Shown here piece after piece: positions 44,334-54,065 of a stretch of DNA of 64,000 nucleotides (its first letter is position 1; the number at the start of each line of letters is the position of its first letter). Position numbers and translations under genes: made by a program. Origin of the DNA: Bemisia tabaci. Lineage: Eukaryota; Arthropoda; Insecta; Hemiptera; Aleyrodidae. The notes under the pieces are model-generated. The model ran no database searches. It saw only the letters and a list, made by a program, of their open reading frames with translations, and was not told the origin of the DNA. The stretch covers positions 59,105,749-59,169,748 of the forward strand of contig NC_092793.1 of NCBI RefSeq assembly GCF_918797505.1, given 5' to 3'.

Positions 44334-44364
44334 CACCTGATGAAAACTGAGGATCCAAACGTTG
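44334..44364 (+). other. CTGATGA...AAACG motif, retroelement-tail-like
   Basis: CCTGATGAAAACTGAGGATC is followed by CAAACGTTG. Compare 34121 and 58239. Confidence 0.2.
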
Positions 44365-44619
44365 AGCAATTGGTTTAGCAACACAATCAAAACAGAAAAG
44401 CATATCTATAATCTATAAAATAAAAGTAAACTGAAAATAACGAAATCAGAATCATTAATCTGATAAAGATTTAAAACCGAGACACCGCAGATAACTACCG
44501 CTGTCATTGTGAGACTCACGCAACAACAACAGTGTGACTCAGTTCTTTTTCTTTTTAAGCTTCCTTGTTTTCCGGTTTAAAATACAGTTGTAATACTGCA
44601 CAACGTCTCGGGTTTTTTT
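44365..44619. other. Unassigned intergenic sequence
   Basis: Nothing recognised. Confidence 0.4.
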
Positions 44620-44690
44620 ATTTTAAGTTTCTGCGGCTTTAATCCTATTTTAAGTTAATTTTGTCATTGTTAAAATAATTTTGTTTACGC
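44620..44690. repeat. Diverged half copy of the 60941 palindrome
   Basis: TTTCTGCGGCTTTAATCCTA, then TTTTAAGTTAATTTTGTCAT, parallels TTTTTGCGGGCTTAGTCCCG, then TTTTAAGTTGTTTCTTTGTT at 61046-61087. Confidence 0.4.
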
Positions 44691-44983
44691 GCCTCCATTT
44701 CCTGTGAAATGGTTCCCGGTGGTGGTCAAATGAGACACCAGGGGGCAAGTTCGCAACACTGGACGACTGTCAACGCGAACTGATAAAGCGGATGGATGTT
44801 TTTCGCGTGACGTATCATGCAACACACTTGACTGTCGCGCCGCGCAGGTTGCCTACCTCTCAGATTGGATAATAGGCTCGTTGCTCCTACGGTCTGACGC
44901 ACCACGCAACACACTTGACTGCCGCAGCGAGCAGGATGACTAAAGGCTCTCCATTCCCGGGCACCAGCAGCGATAAGTCGATT
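44691..44983. repeat. Region with a loose tandem duplication
   Basis: GCAACACACTTGACTG occurs at about 44819 and 44907, within blocks of roughly 87 bp that share CGCGCAGG/CGAGCAGG-like parts. No gene seen. Confidence 0.4.
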
Positions 44984-45131
44984 GTTGCATCGTCACCGAA
45001 TGACCTTGATCGATATATATCTTTGTGAAGATAGGGAGTTATCGATCAAACTCGTTTGTTGAATCGTTATCGAATGACCTTGATCGATATATATCATTGC
45101 GAAGATAGGGGGTTATCGATCAAACTCATTC
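44984..45131. repeat. Family R, two tandem 74-bp units
   Basis: CGAATGACCTTGATCGATAT begins at 44997 and again at 45071. Each unit ends GTTATCGATCAAACTC. An inverse arm, CATTCGATAACGATT, follows to about 45145, so one unit plus this arm forms a foldback. Confidence 0.7.
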
Positions 45132-45927
45132 GATAACGATTATCAACAATCGAGGCGCAGATAATGGGGCCTGGTGCTCGTTAGATCGGACACGGCAGCC
45201 ATGCTGTGATTGGCTTTCTATGCCTCAATTCTGGTCGTTTTCAACGGGCCACAGTCTGCTTCTACTATCACGATTTAACCGGTTCAATGACTGTCAACGC
45301 AATTGCACTCGTTGTCCCTTTGGCTGCACAACGTTTGAGTACGCTTTTTAAACCGATACCTTTTGCGCACAATTTTTCCCATAACGTTTGCGCAAACTGC
45401 ACTATTTGGTGGTTGCCATTTGGAAAATGGAAATTTGAAAATACGTGGTGCGAAATATGAAAAGTATGCGTTAGAGACAGGGCATCAGACTTTTTGACGT
45501 GATTAAAGTGAATATTGCGGCGTTTCACACATAAAAAGACGTTTCATTTATCTGTATCTCTTGCTCGCAACGAATCCATTGCATCATGTTTCTTTTTTCT
45601 CCTTTATCGGGTTGCATCAGTATAGTGCGCATGTTTCCTTTTTCGCCCTATTTCACATCTGGCGAAAAAGGAAAAGTGAGTACTATGAATCCATTGTACC
45701 TAGTTTGAATCAGTCGATTTGGAAGCTAACAAGTCCATGTTCTGATGAACCTTCAGCTATATCGCCATTTGTGTTGCGTCACTAAGACGCGACATAATTA
45801 TTCATTTCCATTGATAACATTGAAAGCGGCCATATCATTCTAATTTTTTGGACCCAACTCTATATATGAGAAGATCCTTATGGGGACAGAAATCACTAAC
45901 GACGTCAAAGCCGCGATTTGTCAAATA
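45132..45927. other. Unassigned, with a 14-bp perfect hairpin at 45634-45674
   Basis: TTTCCTTTTTCGCC at 45634-45647 and its exact inverse from 45661, with a 13-nt loop. Neither the 84-codon frame at 45206 nor the others have support. Confidence 0.4.
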
Positions 45928-46185
45928 CTGCCGTGCTAAGGGAAGAACGCCGTATGAACCCTCAGGAGTTACCAAATTTCCTTGGATAAAACACGAATTT
46001 CCTGGTAAACTTATGAATATTTTCCTTCTAATTTTTCAGATAATTTTGTTCGCAATTTCACCTGAAGTTCCTGAAAATTGCAAGGAAAAATATTCATAAC
46101 TTTCCTCATAAATAAACATTTTATCGAAGGAAATTTGGCAACTCTCGAATTTTTATACGGCGTTTTTCCTTAGCACGGCAGAATA
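45924..46185. mobile_element. Family A element (45928-46181) with 4-bp AATA duplication
   Basis: CTGCCGTGCTAAGGGAAGAA at the left; on the right ACGGCGTTTTTCCTTAGCAC, then GGCAG. AATA directly precedes and follows. The arms share TTGCCAAATTTCC, TTTATCGAAGG and ATTCATAAC-type blocks. 254 bp. Confidence 0.8.
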
Positions 46186-46228
46186 GTAGACATGCTCGGT
46201 TTTAACATGTTACATGAACCGATTAATT

Positions 46229-46522
46229 TCGTCGCTCCTCTAACATCGTTGGCGGATTCAGCAACTTGGCAACATCGTCTTTCCTCCATTTAAACCTATG
46301 GAAATGTATCGATTCTTGGAGGGGCTAGCCGCTCCGACAAGAATCGATCATTTAGCATAGATTTAAATGGAGAGAATCCGGTGTTGCAAAATTGCTGGAT
46401 CCGCTTCTGTCTGACATAAGAGCGTATCTCAATTTCAAAATGAGCCCTCTTTCCCGCATGACTCTATGCTTTCCAGGGCTCACATGGAAGAAGGGATACG
46501 CCTTTACGTCAGAGGAACGACA
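46229..46522. mobile_element. Family D element split by a hAT-like MITE
   Basis: TCGTCGCTCCTC starts at 46229, and the arm resumes after the insertion with GACATAAGAGCGTATCTCAA, ending AGAGGAACGACA. Removing the insert and one copy of its target duplication leaves 123 bp, the length of the intact copy at 31958. Confidence 0.8.
46239..46417. mobile_element. hAT-like MITE (46247-46409) nested in family D
   Basis: CGTTGGCGGATTC at the left and CAGAAGCGGATCC at the right in reverse. TCTAACAT (46239-46246) and TCTGACAT (46410-46417) are the 8-bp duplication, 7 of 8 identical. 163 bp, the same length as 4615-4777. Confidence 0.85.
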
Positions 46523-47379
46523 ATTTATCGCCGCGACGCTTCTCTGCCGACTGTCGCAACGACCGACCCTTCATCCTAAGACTGATTCCGACAAGTCAGC
46601 ACGCATGCATGGAGCGCGAAATAAGCGCTCGTTCGAAACTTTTTAATTCCCTTTTTTCCCGCATAGATCAAAAGTTCGCAACAATCATTCATCATCTCTC
46701 GACGCAGTTGTCACTTGGTGGGTTTCCATTGTATTTTCAGACGAAAGAGATAGCGAATCAATCGCCCCGGAAATCGCGGCAACAGTGTTAACGAGGAGTA
46801 ACCACCCTCGCAAACATCAACATCAATGCCGGACACAGAGAAACTTCTCAATATCATCTTTGTGCAACCATTGTGTTCCACTTGCTGCGTCAACTTTTCT
46901 CAGCTGTCCCTTCGGACTACAGATAAAGAGACGTATGTTCGTAGCACTTAAAACGATTTTCATCCCGTCTACATTTCGTGAAATTGACGATCATTTTTCG
47001 TTGGTTTAATTGAGATTTCAACGATTTCACAGTTGAAGAGTGGAAATTCAAAACCAGATAAGCGCTGTCAGGGATATAACTGAGATTACGCATTACGTTC
47101 CTCTAAGTAAAATCATTCAAAAGTCCTTGCTTCGTGGGAATTTTATGTAATTTTGATCCCAAAATTAGGGCAAAGACTATTGTTTTAGGCCAAAAGATGT
47201 TCTTCAAAAGAAAGAAATTTAGAATTATGTTTAAAAATATGCAGATGAAGAGAAGGAAATTAGTTGGATTATATGTAATGTTTTATCATCTGAAATGACA
47301 ATAATTCCACAAAAAAAAAACTGCACAAAAACTTCCAAATCATTAATAGGAAACTTCCGACGCTGCAAGTTTGAATAAT
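46523..47379. other. Unassigned intergenic sequence
   Basis: No gene or repeat recognised. Confidence 0.4.
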
Positions 47380-47600
47380 CGAGTCAAACACAGTGCGGCC
47401 GGCGTGAGGTTGGCGCGCCGAACCGCAGAGTAGCGAAACGCATAGTAGTGGAAGGCATAGTAGCGCCTTACAAGACCGTAGGATACTTCATGCATTGCGC
47501 GTACAGCATGCTTCGCGCAACGCTAAGTGGCGGCTTTTATACTTCATGCTTTGCGCGTATACCAAGGTGCGGAGTGCGCGCTCAAGTCGTTGAGAAGTCG
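47380..47600. repeat. Family J-related repeat
   Basis: ACAGTGCGGCCGGCGTGAGG, GTAGCGCCTTACAAGACCGT and GGATACTTCATGCATTGCGC, with two ACTTCATGC(A/T)TTGCGCGTA units. Relative of 10074 and 56630. Confidence 0.45.
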
Positions 47601-48079
47601 TATTTTCTTGGTGTGCACCGTTTCCGAACAGTGCACACTGCACACCGCCAGCTTGCAATCTGAGGATCACAGGATTGAAAAGATATTGCAATCCTGTATT
47701 TTTTCCGGTGAAAATATAATTTACCAGTGGACATTTTTCAAGTTGGAATGCTGTAACGTTCTATCGTCTGGAAAACGCCGAACTTAGATAATTTCCAAAG
47801 AGGAAAAGTGGACATTTTTTTATCACAAATATGGCAAAATTTCCAGGGAGATGTTCTTGATATCGCATTCACACAAAAATGATGACTGGCAATCTAATTT
47901 AACTTCGGAAATTCTTACAAAATGACCTAGACATGCCTATGGCTGGTAACGAAAAATTATGGGGGGGGGGGGGGAGGAGTCCACCACAGCACCGCGATGG
48001 GCTGGTTGTTGGCGATTTCCCGTGCCGCTTTGGGGAGTCATTCCGCTTCTGCAAATTTTCAATCAGAGCTTTTTATACT
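47601..48079. other. Unassigned, with a G run at 47959-47972
   Basis: A short family M-like piece, TGTAACGTTCTATCGTCTGG, lies near 47752. Otherwise nothing recognised. Confidence 0.4.
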
Positions 48080-48316
48080 GACGCGGTAAATCTGAAAAAA
48101 ACATGCATCTTGTTTGCGGCGTCTCAAAATATCCGCTCCTACTTTATTTTATCGACGGAGAAAATTTCATGAAGTAAAAAAATGTATGGAATTTCCACAA
48201 AATATTTTTCACTTGGAGGAGAAAAAGCAGGGCAGTATTTTTCAGTTGAAAAAAATGTTTTATTAAAGTTTGCGTCATCGCTAACTGAGAAACGCCTTTT
48301 CGAAGTTTGACCGTCG
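48080..48316. mobile_element. Family L inverted-repeat element
   Basis: GACGCGGTAAATCTG at the left and GTTTGACCGTCG at the right. Arms with CATCTTGTTTGCGGCGTCTC and the diverged inverse GTTTGCGTCATCGCTAACTG. Confidence 0.55.
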
Positions 48317-48424
48317 ATATGCTCTATTCAGAATGATCGGAAAACGGTATCTTGCCTCTATTAAACTCGCGTTATTAGTAGCGCATTTTAATGCTTGATC
48401 TCGGCATTTAACAACTCGCCGTTC

Positions 48425-48675
48425 CCCTCACGAAAGAGCATAACCAAATCTCCATGTTGCCAAATTTCCCCTAGCAAATTGCATTTTTACTGGGAAAATC
48501 TTGGACATTTCTTAATGAAAATTTCACCGATTATTCTTCTGAGCTCATGCAAAAATCAGAAAAAATTTGGGCAGTGATTGCACAACTGCATTCTTGTAAA
48601 ACATTGAATTTTTTTAGTCAATGTTGCAACCTTGGAATGAGGTTGGGTTCCTTCGTCCAGGAGATGACGCACTAA
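48425..48675. repeat. Family M element
   Basis: CACGAAAGAGCATAACCAAA and CCATGTTGCCAAATTTCCCC at the left; CAACCTTGGAATGAGGTTGG, then CCTTCGTCCAGGAGATGACG at the right. Confidence 0.5.
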
Positions 48676-48958
48676 GGCAGTCAGTACTTCAAACTCAGGT
48701 CTGTGAGATATGTCACAATTTTTACCGTGGCCGCGACGAATGACAACAAAGGAAAGATCTCAAGGAAAAGAAAGGGCGGCGGTAATTTGATCGCTTGAAA
48801 AGGATTTGCATTTGGCATCAAGCGCACCTGAGAGGATTATCGTACAATGGGCTGCGCTTCCTTCCTAGGTGTTGACGTAATGCGCTGCCGTGTTACCGAA
48901 GAAAACAGTAATTTCAAAAATGAGGCTCTGAGAAAATCAACCTAGTACCACCTCTAGT
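48676..48958. other. Unassigned intergenic sequence
   Basis: Nothing recognised. Confidence 0.4.
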
Positions 48959-49195
48959 TGGACCGCGTTCTGTAGAAAGGAACCAAGCCACATCAGCTAT
49001 CGTCAAATTCAACTGGGCAATTTCATTTCTTACAGAAAAACGTTTGTGAGAATATTTTGAAAATTTTAAGGAGTTTGCTTCGCATTATGCCAAACAAATC
49101 GCTGATATTTGCGGAAAAAATCCGCACAACCGTTTTCATGGATAATTTAAACTGTCCGGTTAAATTTGGCAATAGCTGATGTGGCTTGATTCCTA
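48959..49195. mobile_element. Family H element, right end trimmed
   Basis: TGGACCGCGTTCTGTAGAAA at the left, GCCACATCAGCTATCGTCAA and the inverse TTTGGCAATAGCTGATGTGG. The right end stops at GATTCCT, short of the GCGGTCCA terminus. Confidence 0.65.
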
Positions 49196-49437
49196 GCTGA
49201 AGAGAAGAAATATTGCGAGTTTTGAAAATTTTAAGGTAGGTCCGTGTCTTTATCTCAAAGGTTGACATAGTAGTGAGTTGTCTTTTATGTTTAGAATTGT
49301 TTATCGTCACAAATCATTGTAATTAATCACAAGGATCTATTCCGAGTGTTAGGTCTTTGAATTCTTCCGAAGGTTCTTAAAAATTGTCCTTTCATTGATG
49401 TTAAGATAACGATATCTTAATCAGACTACCACTCACA

Positions 49438-49769
49438 ATGTGCTCTAGAGTCCCTTTATAGAGAGAGTTGAGACAACGTGGCTTGTGGATGTCACAAACG
49501 GGAATCAAGATTACACAAATCGGATGTCTGCTGTAATCTTTGATCAACCCATTCCCGAATTCTTGTACCTGTTCCAACTCTCATTTCATTTGTTCCTTGC
49601 CGTACCTCCTATTCCCCGGCCCATTCCAGTATATAATCTTTGCCATCAGTGAAACTACATATAATCTTTATTCCCGTTTGTAACACTGTGAGGGCCCCGA
49701 ATACGGGAACCAATTAGAAATGGATTCGCTCTGTCTTTACTCTCAGTATAAAGGGACTCTAATGTGCAC
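49438..49769. mobile_element. hAT-like MITE (49446-49761) with 8-bp duplication
   Basis: Ends TAGAGTCCCTTTATAGAGAG and the inverse CTCAGTATAAAGGGACTCTA. Subterminal arms ACAAACGGGAATCAAGATTA and inverse. ATGTGCTC before and ATGTGCAC after agree in 7 of 8. TAGAG-type ends and an 8-bp duplication fit hAT. 316 bp, no transposase. Confidence 0.8.
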
Positions 49770-49783
49770 CACATGTAGACTTC
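49769..49783. repeat. Left 15-bp duplication of the retroinsertion
   Basis: CCACATGTAGACTTC, identical to 50155-50169. It begins at the last base of the preceding MITE's duplication. Confidence 0.8.
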
Positions 49784-50154
49784 GGCGGCAATATTGGCCC
49801 GCATCTTAAGATCAAAGTTCTTATTAGCAGTAAGAGTCGTAAATTGTTATGTCTGGCTAGCTTTTGCCACTGTTGCACTCTTTCCTTGTCATTTTTATTT
49901 TTGTTTTTAATTTTAATTATTTAATTATTTATTGATTTATTTATCTATTTGCTATTATTATTATCCTAAACCTTCACTTCACTTTCTCTCAATTTGCTTA
50001 CCAATTTTTGTTTATTTTTTACATGTTTATAGTGGTTTTTTTATTGTAATACTGGCTTATACATGTTAAGTTTAAATTTTTAAAGACCAGTAAGGTCTGA
50101 AAATGAGTTGTAATTTACTTTTCTTTAGTTACAAAAAAAAAAACAAAAAAAAAC
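49784..50154 (+). mobile_element. Retroposed 3' end with A-rich tail
   Basis: 371 bp of AT-rich, T-rich sequence ending in an A-rich tail (50132-50153, A runs split by C), flanked by identical 15-bp repeats. That signature means target-primed reverse transcription. No coding motif survives, so it is probably the 3' untranslated end of a 5'-truncated LINE; a SINE or processed transcript is possible. A short tandem ATTTATT-like stretch sits at 49918-49945. Confidence 0.75.
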
Positions 50155-50169
50155 CCACATGTAGACTTC
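50155..50169. repeat. Right 15-bp duplication of the retroinsertion
   Basis: CCACATGTAGACTTC, identical to 49769-49783. Confidence 0.8.
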
Positions 50170-51394
50170 CTATGGGAAGGGGTAATTTAAGGAAGGATTA
50201 TGAATACGGCTCTTAGATCATATTTTTCCTGATGCAAAAATAGAACTGTTGCCCAGTTTGAACGGGGAATTTTGGGTAAGCGCTCGTATGATTAATGAAA
50301 CTGCCCAGTGGCGTTTTCTTTGATTGGATCACAATCGTTCCCTCGTCTCTTTGCTGAGCTGCGGTTTTCGATGCCGCGGATTATCCCCCGAGCGCTGCAG
50401 CAGAGAGAACTATAGAGCGATTATTATTATACATAAACCCCCCTCCTTACCCGCGGGCACGCTTCATTATTTGAATGAGGACACAACTCATTGACCCACT
50501 GTTTTCCTCGTTTTATATTTGACCCAGTGTATAAGAGTTCCGAGTTTTTGAGAGCTTCCGTGCGAGGGAGACATTGATTAATAGTGATTTGCGGTTCGTT
50601 CTCGGGGCCATGGCAAATCATATGCAATTATTAAATCTAACCTATTCGAGCGTACGCATACAGGTTGAGGGTTGGGGTGAGGTATGTAAATCACGGCTTG
50701 GAGGCGTTAATTTTGCATCAATCGGCTCAAAAAAAACACAGAAATATTACAAAAATTTCCCTCTCGACAGTTCAAAGTTTGGAGACGAAAGAGAGGAAAT
50801 TTAAGAGGACACTGCTCCCAAAGGGAACGATTCTTTTCGAACGCTTATTGCAATAAGCGTAATACATAATGCTGCAGCATTATTATACAAAGTGTGGCTT
50901 GAAACTTTGACCCAATTTTCTTGTGAGTAGTCGCATGTGTTAAGCATCGAACACTGGAGATCAATATTTTTGACCCCAACCGGTTTTACAACTGTATTGA
51001 ACAATTTGAGTTTCCACCTTAACGCACTTTTTGCCACCGGTAATTTCGATCTTGCTCGCTAAGAACGTGAGCAGAAGAAACGAATTAAAGTTTTAATTTT
51101 CTCCTACATGATAACATGTGACCGCCAACGGGAAAGAGAACCCTATCCCACAGAAGTAAACTTAATTGAAACGTTTAAGAATCTCCGGTTCGTGTTTTAT
51201 TTCTTCAAGGAAAACCAATCATATTGTTTTCTCGCACATTTATGTGATTTGTTCGAGTGAGTGAAGAAAATTCCAGAAAATTCAAATAGAAATTAACCCT
51301 CAAAAAAATAAAACATGAGTGGAGACTTCCAGCGTAGCAATCTAAGATACCCATAATTCTACTTTGGCCACCGATATGATGAAATGGGCAACTG
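50170..51394. other. Unassigned intergenic sequence
   Basis: AATTTAAGGAAGGATTATGA near 50185 resembles a family F arm. No gene recognised. Confidence 0.4.
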
Positions 51395-51809
51395 CACTGA
51401 AAAAAATTCTCGGCACTTTTACCAAGGTCCGTTGGTACCTTTACCATCTCACTTTTTTACCAATTATTGGTAATTTTACCAAGACAGACTGGTAAGCTTA
51501 CCTAAAAACCGGTATTTTTACTGTTTTTTCAGGTAAGAATACCACTTTTATTGGTAATCAATTCCCGGTAACTTATTTGCCATTTTATCTTGGTATTTCT
51601 ACCACAGTCGATAAAAAATATTGGCGTTTTTACCAAGGTCCAGTAAAATTACCGAGAAAGTTCAATAATTTTACCGAGAAATCTCGGTAAAATTACCGAT
51701 TCCATAAATGGTAATTTTACCAAGAAAAAACTGGGATCAAATAGAACCCTGAATTCTTGGTAATTTTACCCTTTTCTTAGTAAATACACCGAGATTTTTT
51801 TTTTCAGTG
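51395..51809. mobile_element. Family Y MITE packed with GGTAATTTTACC motifs
   Basis: Ends CACTGAAAAAAATTCTCGG and the inverse CCGAGATTTTTTTTTTCAGTG less one base. GGTAATTTTACC occurs exactly at least three times, CGGTAAAATTACCG once, and many variants (GGTAAGAATACC, GGTATTTCTACC) fill the body. Flanked by TG on both sides. 415 bp, non-coding. Confidence 0.75.
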
Positions 51810-52283
51810 TGATTCTCATTTTTCGATAACGAGAAAAATAATCCCTACAAGAGCTAAATAAAGCTGTAAAGCGAATGAAACTTCGGGCGTGAACCTTATG
51901 TACGTGTTAGAGTAATCTCTTTGAGGTTGAGACGAGGGTCGAACTTGACGCTCACCTACTGCAACTAAATCACGAGACTGAGAAAGGGTTTAAGGGTCCG
52001 TGAAATTGTGAGGTAGGAGTAAGCGGATTGGAATTGGCTTCATCTGCTTACTTCGCATACAAATTTCACATATCCATATCAGTCATTTTCTGGCTCTTGA
52101 GGCGATACATAATGGATCTAACAATTCATCACTGCAGTTTCATCTTCCTCTGCAGCTTGAGAGTGTCAGAAATAAGCCAACTGCTCAATTTAAAGTACAC
52201 AGTTAAAAATGTCCGTGTTTTTGATTAATTTAGGTTACTTTCCTTTCGGTCAGATCAACCAAATTTTTGGTTGAATTAAGGAG
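51810..52283. other. Unassigned intergenic sequence
   Basis: Nothing recognised; the 66-codon frame at 52028 lacks support. Confidence 0.4.
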
Positions 52284-52830
52284 TAACGATGAAAATAAAC
52301 GCAACCTATGCTCAGCGTATTTAAGCGCGAAGCAACACTATTCGACCACCCGAGCGTTGCACAGTATCGCTCGAAATTGAAGGCGAACTTGACGCACCAA
52401 CTCGTAGATCGTATTCGATACATCAAACAGGTGAGATTCTATCGATATCGATTGGTTCAAAACATAAACACAGCCTCAAAAGTCAATTTAGAAATCGGAG
52501 GGAACGGGTCTTTTGTAACGGATGTTTTATTTTTTTGAGTACCCAATGCCAATGCAAAGTGAAATTGTTAGAAATTTTCTCATTTTCAGCTTTTCCAACT
52601 TAAATCCTAATAGTTTTGTTTGAGGTTATGTTCAATTATTTTGAACCAAACGATACATCGAACCATTATCGAATACGGTCTATTAGACCAATTTCTGCAA
52701 CGGCTAAAATCGACGAGTTTCAAGGAATATCAATGGAAATTAACGCAACCTATACTTAGCCCACACAAGCGCGAAGCAACTATTCGACCGCCCGAACGTT
52801 GCACAGCATCACTCGAAATATACAGACATG
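52284..52830. repeat. Family T repeat bounded by about 95-bp direct repeats
   Basis: 52284-52395 (AACGCAACCTATGCTCAGCG, GCGCGAAGCAACACTATTCG, GTTGCACAGTATCGCTCGAA) returns in diverged form at 52733-52828. Between them, 52401-52690 matches 31401-31685. The TATTCGACC...GCACAGTATC piece also recalls the family J tail. Confidence 0.55.
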
Positions 52831-52966
52831 CCGTCCGCGTTCCGGGTTCAGAGACCGAAAGTTCCGGGTGCTGGAGCCATACCCTCGACTACTCCGGGTG
52901 GTGCACCTGGAACTTTCGGCCTCTGAGCTCGGAATGCGGACGATATGTCTGCATATCTCGTTAGTA
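52812..52966. mobile_element. Inverted-repeat element with 56-bp arms
   Basis: Left arm ACAGACATGCCGTCCGCGTT, then CAGAGACCGAAAGTTCCGGG. Right arm in reverse GCAGACATATCGTCCGCATT, then CAGAGGCCGAAAGTTCCAGG. It overlaps the end of the direct repeat. Confidence 0.6.
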
Positions 52967-53044
52967 CGGCTTCCACGGCTGGAGTTATTTTTCCGTGATG
53001 GCTTGGAGTTTAACCGACTGGACCATCAAGATCTTGTGGGCAAA

Positions 53045-53305
53045 TGGACCGCGTTAAACAGAAAGGAACCACGCCACATCAGCAATTGCCAAATTTAATT
53101 GGCTAATTAGATTTTTACATGAAAACAGCTGTGCGGATTTTCGTGCAAATTTCAGTGAATTTTCTCCATAGTGCGAAGCAAATTCCTTAACATTTTCAAA
53201 GGGATCCGCACAAACGTTTTCTCGCAAAAAATTAAATTGCCCGGTTTAAAATGGCAATAGCTGGTGTGCAGTGTGGCTTGGTTCCTTTCTGTTAAATGCG
53301 GTCCA
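53045..53305. mobile_element. Family H inverted-repeat element
   Basis: TGGACCGCGTTAAACAGAAA and the inverse TTTCTGTTAAATGCGGTCCA. Inner arms GCTGTGCGGATTTTCGTGCA and relatives. The best-preserved H copy in the window. Confidence 0.8.
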
Positions 53306-53492
53306 AATGATACTCTGAGATTCAACGCGCAGAGGATTGCATATTGCACAGTGTCCTCCTTCGTGATTTCAAGCTTCCCGCATTTTAAGAGCTCCGAATC
53401 AAGGAGCGTGCCCTGTTTAGAAATCTCTTGTAAATTGGAATTTTCCCTCCAAAAATACAGTGTAAGCAGTCGGAAAAGCACGGCGTGCGGAT

Positions 53493-53753
53493 AATACAGC
53501 CGTACTACGGCAAAAACGCCGAGGGAATATTCGAGAGTTGCCAAAGTTCCTCTAATAGAATGTTTATTTTAAAGGAGAGTTATGATTATTTTCGCTAAAC
53601 ATTTTCAGATAATTTAGATCTGATTGCGGATACGATTTTCTGAATCCTGGAGGAAAAATATTTACAGATTTTCTTGACAGTTGAAATGTTACCGATCACA
53701 ATTTGGCAATCTCATAAGGCTCATACGGCGTTCTTACTCAGCACGGGAGAATA
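53493..53753. mobile_element. Family A element (53497-53749) with 4-bp AATA duplication
   Basis: CAGCCGTACTACGGCAAAAA at the left; on the right CATACGGCGTTCTTACTCAG, then CACGGGAG. AATA sits on both sides. The body is diverged. Confidence 0.7.
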
Positions 53754-53812
53754 CAGGGAAGACGGTAAAGTGTGACGCATCCACTAATAAGTTATGAACC
53801 GCGGGCTCATCG

Positions 53813-54065
53813 CTGCCGTGCTAAAGAAAAACGCCGCATGAACCTTCAGGCATTGCCAAATTTTCTTCGATAAAACACAAATTCCCCGGTAAACTTATGA
53901 ATATTTTCCTTCCAATTTTTCAGGGAATATTCTTTGTATTTTGATCTAAAGTTCCTGAAAATTTCAAGGAAAAATATTCATAACTTTCCGCATAAATGAA
54001 CATTTTATCAAAGGAAATTTGACAACTCTCAAAAGTTCATACGGCGTTCTTCCTCAGCACGGCGA
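53813..54065. mobile_element. Family A inverted-repeat element
   Basis: CTGCCGTGCTAAAGAAAAAC at the left, and ACGGCGTTCTTCCTCAGCAC then GG at the right. It starts 63 bp after the previous A copy. No matching tetranucleotides at its ends. Confidence 0.7.

Noticed and set aside
44984..45145. CRISPR-like array or operator repeats
   Set aside because: Only two 74-bp units with no spacer structure, in a eukaryotic context. The repeat is palindromic and dispersed.
52284..52830. LTR pair of a retrotransposon
   Set aside because: The direct repeats are short and diverged, lack TG...CA ends, enclose no primer-binding site or coding region, and sit only about 340 bp apart.
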